Below the pieces are notes generated by a model. That model was not told the origin of the DNA. It made no database searches and saw only the letters and a program-made list of their open reading frames with translations. Shown piece by piece: positions 29,544 to 39,189 of a DNA stretch of 64,000 nt. Within the stretch, counting starts at the first letter, position 1, and each line of letters starts with the position of its first letter. The stretch comes from Cordylochernes scorpioides (lineage: Eukaryota; Arthropoda; Arachnida; Pseudoscorpiones; Chernetidae): the NCBI GenBank assembly GCA_030710605.1, contig CP092863.1, forward strand, positions 64,975,572 to 65,039,571. Direction: 5' to 3'. The translations under genes and the position numbers were made by a program.

Positions 29544-30540
29544 TTAATTTATATTGACAAGAATAGATTCAATAGGGAGTGGATGTTTGCTCCGAAAATA
29601 TTGTTTTTACAAATGGTCGCTAGGTAAACTTTCACTCGGGTAAAAACGGGGAGAAAAAAAATCTGTTTTTACTAGTAATTACAATATATTCAATATATAA
29701 TATTTTTATTTTTCAAAAAGGTTTCAAGTTTTTCTCTAAAAAGTGTAACGAATGGTCAGTGTACAAATTTTTCTTTACAACTTCAATAAATAATAACTAT
29801 AAACGTTAATATATAATAATAATATAATAGATTTTATACAAAATTGCGTGATATATATATATAAAATGAAATTTTGAAATCCTTTTAATTTTTATTTATT
29901 CTCTTCTAAAAAATATCGGAATTCATAGAAAACATTCATTTCTAAATAAAGGAATGAGGGGTTTTCTTGGATCTATAAGGAACATTTTATTTCTTTTTAA
30001 ATATATATTTCTTTATATTTATGTTCTATTTAGAAATAGAAAATATTTCACAAAACCAATTTATGATCTCTAAACTGAAAAAATAGACTGTGTGCCAACA
30101 ATGGTGGTCAATTGGTCATTTTATAAAATTAAATCTCTGATAAATCAGAAATGGCTTCAATTTTTCCAAGAGATTGCTTCTTTCTCTATTTATTTATTTA
30201 TTGCTCTATTGAAGATAAATAAGGCTATAAGCTTTAAAGGAAATTTTGATGTATAAGGGACAAAATAAAATAAATCCATATAAAAAAATATAAATATATT
30301 TAAGTAAAAGAAATTGCCCATTTTTAAAAGTATATTTACAATGGATTAAAAAATGTATGCACATAATACATATTTGATCACTTTTTGGTTACAATCTTTC
30401 CATATAGATAGTAAATTTAATATTTTATTCGTCAATATTTTCCCCTTTATATACAATTTTTATATATAGATGAAGAATTCTTCCTGATTTCAAATTAAAC
30501 GAAAAAACATGGTGAAGGAAGACGAGTTTATTTTATTTAT
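29544..30540. other. AT-rich region shared by both duplication copies
   Basis: No coding signal or repeat boundary was recognised. It matches copy B (59523-60530) closely. Confidence 0.5.
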
Positions 30541-30544
30541 GCAT

Positions 30545-30990
30545 AGGTGCAAGCTTTCGGGTAAAAACCCTTCAACAGGCGAGAAATGTAGCGCGACTTA
30601 TAAGGACTATGGTACAAATGGTAGGACGGAATAAATATATATAAAAAAGAAAGTTTTTAAAACTATTTATATATGTTAATTTTAATAGAAGACCGATTTT
30701 TGAGAAAGTAAATATTAAATCTGCAGTCTGCAGTCTGAAACCACGAGACGGCGCATGATTAGGGCTATTGAAATAAACATGTGGGAGCTTTAAATAAAGG
30801 ACAAGAGAGGATGATAAGCTTCTGGAAGATCTATTTTTCTGTTGATGCTGTTCAGTTTGTGGGATACTATGGATTCTAGAATAAGTCTTTGGTGTAAGAT
30901 ATGTATGTGCCTGTAATGTATGGTGGAGTTATTGATGTTGAAAGTGTGGCCTGTGCTCTGTATAATGAAAGGACACAATCTTCCAAACAT
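30545..30990 (-). pseudogene. Penelope-like element 3' end: GIY-YIG tail and terminal region
   Basis: The minus frame at 30990-30790 reads CPFIIQSTGHTFNINNSTIH and LHQRLILESIVSHKLNSINR, matching the tail of the Penelope GIY-YIG domain (H..tgH.f...n, then R...Es). Downstream on the same strand at 30578-30549 there is CTGTTGA, a stem ggg/ccc and GAAA, a hammerhead-like core with one change (A to T) and no clear cleavage triplet. Penelope-like elements carry hammerheads in their terminal repeats, so the order fits. Reverse transcriptase is absent. Confidence 0.6.
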
Positions 30991-31319
30991 TTTTCCATTT
31001 AATATATATCCGGATAACGCGATGGAGTAACATCTTTTTAAAATTCATCGCTAGAAGCGTTCATTTCCCTGTTTAATAAGTACATTTGCCAATAATTTAC
31101 ATTATGGAAATATGAAAGTTGTGTAATCAGTCTGGAAATTGAAATGTTGAAACACCGTCGGTAGGTTTTGTTACAACATACATTTCAACCATCATCATTA
31201 GGATGAAAATTTGCTGCAGCATACTGATGTAATACTGTTTTTTTAATACAGAAAATAGTTATATAATACGGATAGTATTCATGATAAAATTATGAAAAAA
31301 GTATTAAAATTACAATTAT
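30991..31319. other. AT-rich spacer left of BEL-2
   Basis: Matches copy B. Its last bases (attaaaattacaa) are the left tip of the foldback that BEL-2 entered. Confidence 0.6.
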
Positions 31320-31675
31320 TGTTGGGAATAGAATGTTAATTTTCTTATAGATTTATATTTTTCTAAATATATGTAAATTTAATCCATTATAAGAAACATA
31401 TTTGTCATATGTAAATATTTATATGTATATATATTCGTGACAAAAAATAAACTATTATGTTGACTGGTTAGAGTCGTGTGGTTTCTCGGCCCGCTCTCGA
31501 GAGGTCTACGCCTTGGTTGATACCTGCCTTAGACACTTCCGCGGATTTGACTTCTTGGGAATCGCTCTTCTCTACCTTTGAGATTCCACGGTTTTTTTCC
31601 TCCCCGGGACCAGAATAAGAGACTTCGGGCGTCTGGGCAAAATAGAGCCTGGGCGCTACGCCGCTGAACGCGACA
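31320..31675 (+). repeat. BEL-2 5' LTR, 356 bp
   Basis: TGTTGGGAAT...GAACGCGACA. Contains aaaaaataaactatta (polyadenylation signal) followed by a GC-richer part. Confidence 0.93.
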
Positions 31676-31676
31676 T

Positions 31677-31696
31677 TTGGCATCCCAGCCGGGACG
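31677..31696 (+). other. BEL-2 primer-binding site candidate
   Basis: One to two bases after the 5' LTR comes TGGCATCCCAGCCGGGACG, starting with TGG as needed for tRNA CCA pairing. The tRNA was not identified. BEL-1 has a different sequence here. Confidence 0.55.
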
Positions 31697-31742
31697 CGAG
31701 GAGAAAGCCGTGCTTATATTTGGAACCCTTTTGGATCAGAAG

Positions 31743-33224
31743 ATGGAAAGAGAAGAAGCGCTAGAGAGACTCAAGAAGAAGAGAACCATACCCCGCACGT
31801 CTTTATCCAAGTACGGGAAAAGAATAGAGGAATATGACGTGCACAAGGAGTGTGACCACGAGGAACTGCTGGGGCAGCTTTCGGATGTCTACGAAGAACT
31901 GAGGCGGGTAGACGAAGAAATCGGTAAGCTGATTGACATCAAAGATCTAGAGAAAGATCTAAAGATGGTAGAGGAATACCGGGAAAAGGCCGTGGCGTGG
32001 AAATATTTGCTAAAGAAAAGAAGTCTGGTGGTAGCGGAAGGAATGCAGAGGGAAACTGCAACTGCCACGAAGAAGGAATATCCAGGAGAAATCGGTCGAC
32101 CGACTCTAACTGGGATGGTCAAGTTACCCAAATTGACAATGGATATGAGGATCTGCGATGGGAGCAGTTTGGAAATCGGGATGAGTGAGAAGCCAAGTGT
32201 TGTCGGAGTTACCCTGATGAAAGGAGTTGATCCAGCTTCTATTAAGGAAGATGCTGAGATGGTGGTATCATCCGAGCAAATGGTAAAGGAGCCATCCAAG
32301 CAGATTGCTGTTGAAGAAAGTAATAAGGCTCAAGTAGTAAGAGAGCGCTGTGCTGAAGACGGTGAAAAAGCTCAAGTCAAGAAGAAGTCTGTTGTAGAAG
32401 TTGATGAAAGTAATAGGGCTGAAGTTGAGAAAGAATCCGTTGAAGCAGATAAAGAGAAAGTGCTGGATGTGGAACAAGGGATGGATTCAAAGAACACCGA
32501 AGAAGTGAAGCTGCTCTATGTAAAACAAGGTACCGATTTAAGGATGGCAGAAAGGCCATATGCAGAACAAGGTACTGATTCAAAGATGGCAGAAAGGCCA
32601 TATGCAGAACAAGGTAATGAGCCTAAGGGCGACGGAGTACAAGACTCTGAAGATGAGCCTAAGGAAGACGGAGTAAAGGATTCTGAAGCTGAAACTAAGG
32701 ATAATGAAGTGGAGGATTCTGGAACTGCAATTGAGGCTTGTGAATCGGTGAGCAACTCTAAAGCGGTAGCTGAAGGCGCGGATCAAGTGGAGGTTGCAGA
32801 TGGTGAGGCTGAGTCCATTGATAATATTGAGGAAAGAGTTGTCAGAATTCCAGCATCGAGTAAATTGATGGAAGCAGGACAGATAGGAGATGCGGAATTT
32901 AAAGTAAAGGGATACTATTTGCCTGATCGCCCTGTATGTGGGTGTGACTCCAGGGCTGCGCCTGTACGGCCAGCGAAAGACGGCGCTTCCTATCGAGGAC
33001 GAAACGGATTCTCGTTGAAGCGATATATGAAGAGGATACACAGTCTGCTGAGAAGAATCCCTGAGATAAGGATAAAGCTTCGGAGGAATAAGTTCGGAGT
33101 TGTGGCCGACCTGAAAAGATATTTCCAGATGATCGCCATCAGAGATAATGATTGTGACTACCTCAAATTTCTTTGGAAAAAAAAAGATGGACAACTGATG
33201 GTTTTGAGCGGGAAATCGTTGTAG
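31743..33224 (+). CDS. BEL-2 ORF1: gag-like N terminus, acidic linker, partial RT
   Basis: The open frame extends back to 31677 but its first ATG is at 31743. Residues are numbered from 31677. About 23-130 are charged and helical with coiled-coil character. MVKLPKLTMDMRICDG near 147 matches the gag entry of BEL-1. About 190-390 are rich in E, K, V and D with short repeats (PYAEQGTDSKMAER twice; then PKGDGVQDSE and PKEDGVKDSE). KVKGYYLPDRPV near 409 to RYFQMIAIRDNDCDYLKFLW near 500 match the start of the BEL reverse transcriptase with its first catalytic aspartate (VVADL). The frame stops before the YxDD region, so the product is not a polymerase. Minus frames opposite are shadows. Confidence 0.75.
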   Translation: MEREEALERLKKKRTIPRTSLSKYGKRIEEYDVHKECDHEELLGQLSDVYEELRRVDEEIGKLIDIKDLEKDLKMVEEYREKAVAWKYLLKKRSLVVAEGMQRETATATKKEYPGEIGRPTLTGMVKLPKLTMDMRICDGSSLEIGMSEKPSVVGVTLMKGVDPASIKEDAEMVVSSEQMVKEPSKQIAVEESNKAQVVRERCAEDGEKAQVKKKSVVEVDESNRAEVEKESVEADKEKVLDVEQGMDSKNTEEVKLLYVKQGTDLRMAERPYAEQGTDSKMAERPYAEQGNEPKGDGVQDSEDEPKEDGVKDSEAETKDNEVEDSGTAIEACESVSNSKAVAEGADQVEVADGEAESIDNIEERVVRIPASSKLMEAGQIGDAEFKVKGYYLPDRPVCGCDSRAAPVRPAKDGASYRGRNGFSLKRYMKRIHSLLRRIPEIRIKLRRNKFGVVADLKRYFQMIAIRDNDCDYLKFLWKKKDGQLMVLSGKSL

Positions 33225-33774
33225 ACGATTTTGGTTGAGTGCCCGTGCCTCTAAATCCGGAAGAAAAGTAAATGGTTGAATGATGATGCATGGTTGGAGA
33301 AGGTGAAACGCTTTCTAAGCAGGGTTGCACTGTCCAGATCACCTATGTGAGGAGAGAGCCAATAGAAAAGGTTCAATTGGCAAATATCTTCCAAGCAATG
33401 GAATGTAACTTGTATCGAAGGAAACTGTTTCTGGAGCTGCAGTAACTCCAATGTTATATACTCCGGCCAGTTCTCCAAAGGGGCAAGTGCCTACTCCAGC
33501 GAAAAGGTCTTAATTTGGGAGACAAGTCTCCAGAAAGTCTGGTGAAAGTGCTAGACCGGAAAGGATTGCGAATCCTGTAGATCATAGGACTATTATATTG
33601 AGTGGTTTGAGATCTCTAAGGAAGAGTTCAGAGTCCTATGACTGCTGTAGGCCTGCAGACGATACCTCTGGGCCTTCAGACGATACCTCTAAGCCTAAAG
33701 ACGATGCCTCGGCATAAGATCCTGATTCTTCAGGATGTAAAGCTCAATGTTCTCAAGAGGTTCCAGAAATTGCA
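33225..33774 (+). pseudogene. BEL-2 internal non-coding or decayed pol segment
   Basis: Between the two frames there is no continuous coding. Short repeats gacgatacctctgggcctt and gacgatacctctaagcct lie at 33659-33700. Some words may derive from pol, but no domain can be identified. Confidence 0.4.
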
Positions 33775-34773
33775 ATGGAAGATAACTGGGCGACTTTTGT
33801 AATGAATCGAGTTATGGAGATCCGATCTCTCAGTGAGACAGAGGATTGGTATCGTGTACCAGGATGTTTGAATCCAGCGGATTTACCATCACGGGGGTGC
33901 TTAGCCGATTCTCTGGAGAGATCGAAGTGGTGGGAGGGCCCGAGTTGGTTGAGAAGACCAAGAAGAGATTGGCCCCATAGGGAAATATACCCTGACCCAG
34001 ATATTGTGAACTCGGAAAAGAGAAAGATTGTTTTAACATCAACATGTATTGAAAGGGAAAAAGATCAGTACTACTATCGCTTTTCAAACTACTACAAGAT
34101 ATTGAGAGTAACTGCCTGGATGAACCGGTTTTTAACAAATGCGAGAGGAACAATAGGTCAGCGAGTGAAAGGTGATCTTACTGTGAATGAAATTAAAAGG
34201 GCGGAACTGATGCTGGTGAGAGTTATCCAACGGGAATCCTTCACTGGACCAGAGGACAAGAGGTTGAAGGATTTCAAGTTATGCTGCGATTCTTTGGGAT
34301 TGTTGAGGGTCAAAACTAAAATAAGTAGGAGACAAGATCTGGAAAGATTGATTGGTTTGCTGAAACAACTCCTTAGGAAGATTCTTGGTCAAGCTCGTTT
34401 GGAATTTGAGGAACTTTACACCATTATCTGTGACACAGAGTCTTTGATGAACTCACGTCCATTAACCCCTGCCTTGTTCTTGCACGACCTCAAAGAAATA
34501 GGAGTTCCAGATCTGGACTCTATTGAAAGGGCTAGTCTTCAGAAGAGATACCGATTTAGACAAAGGTTAAGAGAAGATCTGCGGAAGAGATTCCGGACGG
34601 AGTATTTTGGATTCTTAAGGCAAGAGACTAGAAGACGCTCGAAGACAAGACCTATCAAGGTGGGAGATCTGGTGTTGATTGGACAAGATAATGCTAAGCG
34701 AGTCAATTGGCCTTTGGCGAGAGTTGTGGAGGTCTACCCTGGCCGAGATGGACCTGTGAGGGTCGTAAGTTGA
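33775..34773 (+). CDS. BEL-2 ORF2: RNase H tail joined to an integrase remnant
   Basis: 332 codons from ATG 33775. Residues 25-60 (VPGCLNPADLPSRGCLADSL, KWWEGPSWL) match the end of the BEL-1 RNase H domain. Later parts match the region before the integrase and, from about 200, its end: LERLIGLLKQLL and CDTESLMNSRPLTP, then KVGDLVLIGQDNAKRVNWPL. The zinc-binding part and the segment with the two integrase aspartates are deleted; the glutamate region remains. No enzyme function is expected. The frame may persist only because insertion was recent. Confidence 0.75.
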   Translation: MEDNWATFVMNRVMEIRSLSETEDWYRVPGCLNPADLPSRGCLADSLERSKWWEGPSWLRRPRRDWPHREIYPDPDIVNSEKRKIVLTSTCIEREKDQYYYRFSNYYKILRVTAWMNRFLTNARGTIGQRVKGDLTVNEIKRAELMLVRVIQRESFTGPEDKRLKDFKLCCDSLGLLRVKTKISRRQDLERLIGLLKQLLRKILGQARLEFEELYTIICDTESLMNSRPLTPALFLHDLKEIGVPDLDSIERASLQKRYRFRQRLREDLRKRFRTEYFGFLRQETRRRSKTRPIKVGDLVLIGQDNAKRVNWPLARVVEVYPGRDGPVRVVS

Positions 34774-35004
34774 GAACCAGCAAGGGCGTCCAGATTAGGC
34801 CGGTTCAACGGCTCTACAATTTAGAGATACCCGCCGATCTGGGGAGTACCTTGAGGAGTATACAGTCGGAACCACGCCGGGGAGGCTCCCGAGGAGAAGC
34901 CAATAAAGACCCTACGAAGATAGCCCAATCCTAAAGAACTGGAATGAACGGTCGTTTCCCAACTATTGGTTGAGTTTCTGTAGAAAAAACTCAAGGTGGG
35001 AGTA
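34774..35004 (+). other. BEL-2 3' internal region and polypurine tract
   Basis: One more stretch related to the gag-pol C terminus (GVQIRPVQRLYNLEIPADLG in another frame) is followed by non-coding sequence and the tract aaggtgggagta at 34993-35004, just before the 3' LTR. Confidence 0.65.
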
Positions 35005-35359
35005 TGTTGGGAATAGAATGTTAATTTTCTTATAGATTTATATTTTTCTAAATATATGTAAATTTAATCCATTATAAGAAACATATTTGTCATATGTAAA
35101 TATTTATATGTATATATATTCGTGACAAAAAATAAACTATTATGTTGACTGGTTAGAGTCGTGTGGTTTCTCGGCCCGCTCTCGAGAGGTCTACGCCTTG
35201 GTTGATACCTGCCTTAGACACTTCCGCGGATTTGACTTCTTGGGAATCGCTCTTCTCTACCTTTGAGATTCCACGGTTTTTTCCTCCCCGGGACCAGAAT
35301 AAGAGACTTCGGGCGTCTGGGCAAAATAGAGCCTGGGCGCTACGCCGCTGAACGCGACA
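35005..35359 (+). repeat. BEL-2 3' LTR, 355 bp
   Basis: Identical to the 5' LTR apart from one T fewer in the run near 35277. Confidence 0.93.
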
Positions 35360-35739
35360 AATATATTCTCACAATGAGTATCTTTTTTTACTTAAAAAAC
35401 GCTAGCTTTCAAGCGTTAATCGCTCTTCAACGGGATTACTGGTGGGATGAAGTCGATATTATAGTAAGCCCGTTGAAGAGAGATTAACGCTTGAAAGCTA
35501 GCATTTTTTAAATTAAAAAGATTCTCATTGTGAGAATATATTTGTAATTTTAATACGGATAGTCCATACGCTATAAAGGATACGCCTTAGTCAACCGCAA
35601 TGCCCATCGTGCGGGGGCTCTCAGTCTATACAGACCGTTAGTTTGACTGTCCCTTGCTGACGTCTACTTACAAAAAAGTCTACTAAGTACGTCATATACA
35701 ACCTATAGAAAAATGTTGATTTAAATAACGAATATATAA

Positions 35740-36340
35740 TATGAGACCAAGACCAAGATGGTACTTGTAGATGGTAGCCTTCGCTACTGTTATTTTCATC
35801 GCCTCGGAATGGAGGCCGAAGCCAAAGAGCCAGGACTGCAGATCCAGGGGCAGGTCGCAGGAGGCAAGCACCTCCAGGAAGCACAGATCAGCAACTCCAA
35901 TATCTGTGGATCAGCGACCCGTTGCTGGACCCACAGGCTGTACAGGTGGCACCCCTCGAGGCAGGATAGTCAGGATGGGGTAGGGCGTGGAGGGCCATCC
36001 GTAAGGCGATGTCTGCGTCATGCTTCTGGAAGAAATTGCGACGCAGGTCGGCCCAGGGAATGGAATGGGTCACATCAACGGTGAAGGTCCACCTCTATCA
36101 GCTGTCCAGTAGGAAGGGTCTGTAGTCGTGCCGAGTGCAGTACCTCGTGTTCGTTCTGGCTGGTGAGGATGGTAATGGGGGTTGTTTAGCCTTTCAGGAC
36201 GATGGTCTCCGCCTCGTACTCCGAATGATATCTGTAGATGGCGTTTTCCTGCAGGAGACGCTGGCAGAAGGCCCCCAGGTGCTGCGCGTCCAGGATCGCA
36301 GCCCCCAGCTATGGTAGAGGCACCAACCAGAGAAGTTTCC
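35740..36340 (-). pseudogene. TX1/L1-like LINE ORF2 C-terminal relic (copy A)
   Basis: The minus strand, with several stops and frame changes, reads LGAFCQRLLQENAIYRYHSE, YEAETIVLKG, PITILTSQNEHEVLHSARLQ, and ends DLPLDLQSWLFGFGLHSEAM and KATIYKYHLGLGL. The last part matches the fragments at 25430-25640 and 50640-50815. Plus-strand open frames here are shadows. The family is inferred from the shared C-terminal pattern. Confidence 0.45.
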
Positions 36341-36439
36341 GACAGTTTCCTTTAGGCACGAGAGAGTTCCTGACAACTCGCATTAGATTTTATTTTCCTA
36401 AAACTTCGCACTATAAAAATCTACTCCCTTCTATAACAA

Positions 36440-36903
36440 TAGAATAATATTTGATCAGAAATCTCCCATTACCATTCAAAAGATGGATAGCACAAATAAC
36501 TCTTTTTACTGTTTAAAGAAAACCACGCTGAAATATTTATAAGATCAACTGACCGAATATGTCCATTATGTAAAAAAGATGACTCGGAACTGGAGCACCA
36601 CATGTTTTTCTGTTTAATGTTAATAAGTGAAAAGGAACTTCTTTTACATAAAATTGGATCAAATCATCTTGCTCTGGAGTCTCTGTTGTCTAGGACGACA
36701 AAGAATAAATCCAATACATTGGCCATGTACAAGTTTTACAGGGCGATTCAAGAGAAGAAACACTGAGGAAAGAGAGCCGTATGTAAATAGATATGTAAAT
36801 GAACGATCACCGGTAAATAACAAACTCATCTTTTCTAAGAAATTATACACCTGGGTGAATCCTGTGTAGGGCATAGGTCTCCAATAAAAGGCTTGTTGTT
36901 ATG
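36440..36903 (+). pseudogene. LINE 3' end: zinc finger, stop, (GTT) tail (copy A)
   Basis: A plus frame reads RSTDRICPLCKKDDSELEHH and MFFCLML, then a lysine-rich end stopping at about 36765. The 3' region contains atcctgtgtagggcat, aataaaag and gttgtt. The 927-codon LINE ends the same way at 41979-42120 and so does 48770-49195, so all belong to related LINEs. 5'-truncated. Confidence 0.6.
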
Positions 36904-37573
36904 TTTCTAAAGGGACGATCGTTAGAGATAGCATACACACAGTTTTATTAAGACCACCGGTCTTATACAGATTCACCACAGGAAGGAAGAATAGATAGAG
37001 CTTCTATACTCAAGGCAGCACAGAACCAAACAACACCCTCTATGTCCGACACATGTCCAGTGGCCACAGAATCTACCGTGCATAGGTTAGCGTATCACTG
37101 AAAAGGCGAGTGTGGAATCAGCCGCGTTTTAGTCTTAGCTTTCTTCATCCAAAGATAGCATGTAAAGTGAAATCAATATTGATTCTTAAAGAAGAATAAA
37201 GATGTCGACCCGCGGTTACATCACCACTTATATGTCGTTAAGATTGACATATAACAGATTATGTAACATCGCTCACCATCAATCAGACTTACAAATATTC
37301 TTGTAAGAGAGAACACAATTGATGAAATTGCATCTTCCATTGAAATCTAAGTTCAACTCCGACAAGAAAGATGAAGACATAATTTATTGCCTGTTATCTA
37401 GATTATACTTGTTTAAACAATTTCATAACACAAGCACTTTCTGCTCATAAATGATCTTAGCATACATGTGATGAAATGTACAGAAGGTACAAACAGATAA
37501 TAAATATGCTTCAAAACAGAGTGTTTTTGTACTTGAAGGGAAATATATATATTTTTAATACTGTTTAAATTTT
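36904..37573. other. Spacer shared by both duplication copies
   Basis: No feature recognised; matches 62846-63525 in copy B. Confidence 0.45.
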
Positions 37574-37810
37574 CTATAAAACCAAAGAGCTCCTCTCCTA
37601 TCAAACTAAACGTCAAAACTAGACGCCATCTATTGACCGTCACCGCAAACTAGAGGCCTCGGATCGTTGACAAAGCCACAACACCAGCTTTGTTGGCTGG
37701 TGTTGCGGCATTGTCAAATATCCGAGGCCGCTAGTTTGCGGCGACTGTCAATAGATGGCGTCTAGTTTTGACGTTTAGTTTGATAGGAGAGGAGCTCTAT
37801 GGTTTTATAG
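37574..37810. mobile_element. Foldback element, gatggcgtctag family (copy A)
   Basis: The arms (37574-37691 and 37698-37810) are near-perfect reverse complements: tataaaaccaaagagctcct on the left and ggagctctatggttttata on the right, with gatggcgtctagttttgacg and acaccagc/gctggtgt next to a 6-7 nt loop. Copy B (63526-63750) has lost the right tip. A half copy is at 38811-38900. Confidence 0.75.
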
Positions 37811-38868
37811 CTCAATTACCTCCCGGCAAAATTTCTATCTATGTTTAATTTTTGTGATATATTCGTAAAGGCTACTAGGCTTATTAATGAGTAATCTGTG
37901 ACCATATATAGGCCTTTCTAATAAAATCCGCAAATATTATATTTGCCATATGACATAATATCTAAAGTATGGCAGGTTTGAGAAAGAATCTACTCAGTCT
38001 TTAACTGAAACAAAGGAGAGACGGTTAGCACTCCCCTTGACAAGGATGGAATGGTCTTCGGACCCAACACATATACGGTTACTCAGTCTTTAACTCCGAT
38101 AGAGAGACAATGCCGGACAGAGAACAAGTGTTGGACAGAGCGTGTGTGATGTTGTCGAGATGGCTACCATTAAATACGATAGAAACATAGCCAATTTAGA
38201 CCAAATTATAAACTAGAAGTTTACATTATTTTTCTTTTGCTATCAAATCTCCAATTACCTTGTGAATTAATAAAATACTGCAAGATTAAAGGGAGAGTAT
38301 TGATTGATTCCAGAGTTGATACAACTGCAGATATTCTGGAGATAAAAACACAGAGGATGTTTGAGGCTGGTTGTCTCACCAGGCTATATAGACTAGACCT
38401 TCTGACCCTAAATTCCTATTCCGAAAGTTTGTGATTTTGACATTTCCTTTTGCAACCAAGATAAATGTACCGGAATGAAGACGACAAAATGTCTATTTTA
38501 ATAACGATCTAAAGACATGACGTCGCAGACGTGGCTCATATGGAGATTTAGCTGAGAATCAAAGTCAGTGATCAGTGCCTAGCCATTGGTCCATGGAGCG
38601 TCAAGCTACCGGAGGAGGGGATTTGACTATCAGTTTATTTATCTCTGACCTGCCAAAATCAATTTACCATCTAAACACCTCTTTAGCAGATTGTGAATAA
38701 TCCATTAGATCCCTTGTGGATCTCATGAAATAAAGTCCGTCCTAGACTGACAAGGGCCATTAGCTCGAAACCATGGTCTCTAGGTGGACGCTTTTCAGTT
38801 TTCCAAAGCTGGTGTTGTGGCTTTGTCACCGACCCAAGACCGCTAGTTTGTGGCGACGGTCAATAGAT
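37803..38868. other. Block present only in duplication copy A
   Basis: In copy B, gagctcta is followed at once by gatggcgtctag, while copy A has about 1.07 kb between. The joint shares only ta, so either B lost it at a tiny microhomology or A gained it. It contains a hammerhead-like RNA at 38741-38784, a near repeat of actcagtctttaactgaa and actcagtctttaactccg, and no convincing gene (a 65-codon frame at 38237 is unremarkable). Confidence 0.6.
38741..38784 (+). ncRNA. Hammerhead-like ribozyme with two core changes
   Basis: Stem I cctaga/tctagg (38741-38746 with 38779-38784), extended outward by gtcc/ggac. Core CTGACAA instead of CTGATGA. Stem II gggc-catta-gctc with one G-U pair. GAAA at 38767-38770. 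The palindrome ccatgg forms stem III, and GTC ends at 38778. The stem sequences differ from the 28.5-kb ribozyme yet all pair, which supports a real hammerhead lineage. The two core changes should weaken or abolish cleavage. Confidence 0.6.
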
Positions 38869-39189
38869 GGCGTCTAGTTTTGACGTTTAATTTGACGGCA
38901 GAAGAAACCTATGCTTTTAAAAAATAAAATAGTTATAGTTTTTTAAATTCTAGTTTCCATTTTAATTTTTAATAAAAAAATTAAAGGGTTCGCGACTTAT
39001 GGGGCCACTTTATATTTGTATTCTAAACGGGATGATTAAATGCTATTTTTCTGAAAAATTGATTGAATAAATACTTATTTACTATAACGGGAAATATACG
39101 TAATAATTCAATATATACATCGCTTTTTATTAAAAGAAAATTTATCCACCAATCAATATTAATGTCTTCAAAATGTTAACATGCAATAG
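38869..39189. other. AT-rich spacer up to the LINE
   Basis: Matches 63750-64000 until copy B leaves the window. Nothing recognised. Confidence 0.5.

Larger units (their letters stand above)
31320..35359 (+). mobile_element. BEL-2: young non-autonomous BEL/Pao derivative
   Basis: 4.04 kb on the plus strand. The LTRs at 31320-31675 and 35005-35359 begin TGTTGGGAAT and end GAACGCGACA and differ only by one T in a T run. Target duplication: attat on the left, aatat on the right. Copy B shows the empty site with a single aatat. A primer-binding site and polypurine tract are present. Inside are a gag-like/acidic/partial RT frame and a second frame with RNase H and integrase tails. Protease, most of gag, the RT active site and most of the integrase core are missing, so it must have moved using proteins of another element. 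Confidence 0.88.
31303..35556. mobile_element. Foldback element split by BEL-2 (copy A)
   Basis: The tips are attaaaattacaa (31303-31315) and ttgtaattttaat (35543-35556). The arms contain ttctcacaatgagtatc, cgctagctttcaagcgttaa and cttcaacggg and their complements, with the loop near 35435-35468. The uninterrupted version is at 61285-61490, so BEL-2 landed in the left arm. Confidence 0.75.
27814..39115 (+). repeat. Segmental duplication, copy A
   Basis: Matches 57806-64000 in the same orientation and order, with small differences every few dozen bases. The match starts at aaaacaatttcaatatagta. Copy A has two blocks that B lacks: BEL-2 (31320-35359 plus a 5-bp duplication) and 37803-38868. 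The end cannot be fixed, because copy B runs off the window while still matching. Confidence 0.93.

Noticed and set aside
31889..33194. Minus-strand open frames of 69-204 codons opposite BEL-2 ORF1
   Set aside because: Shadow frames of a codon-biased plus-strand gene; no motifs of their own.
35758..36084. Plus-strand 108-codon frame in the duplicated LINE relic (also 61700-62026)
   Set aside because: The recognisable coding relic is on the minus strand; the plus frame is its shadow.
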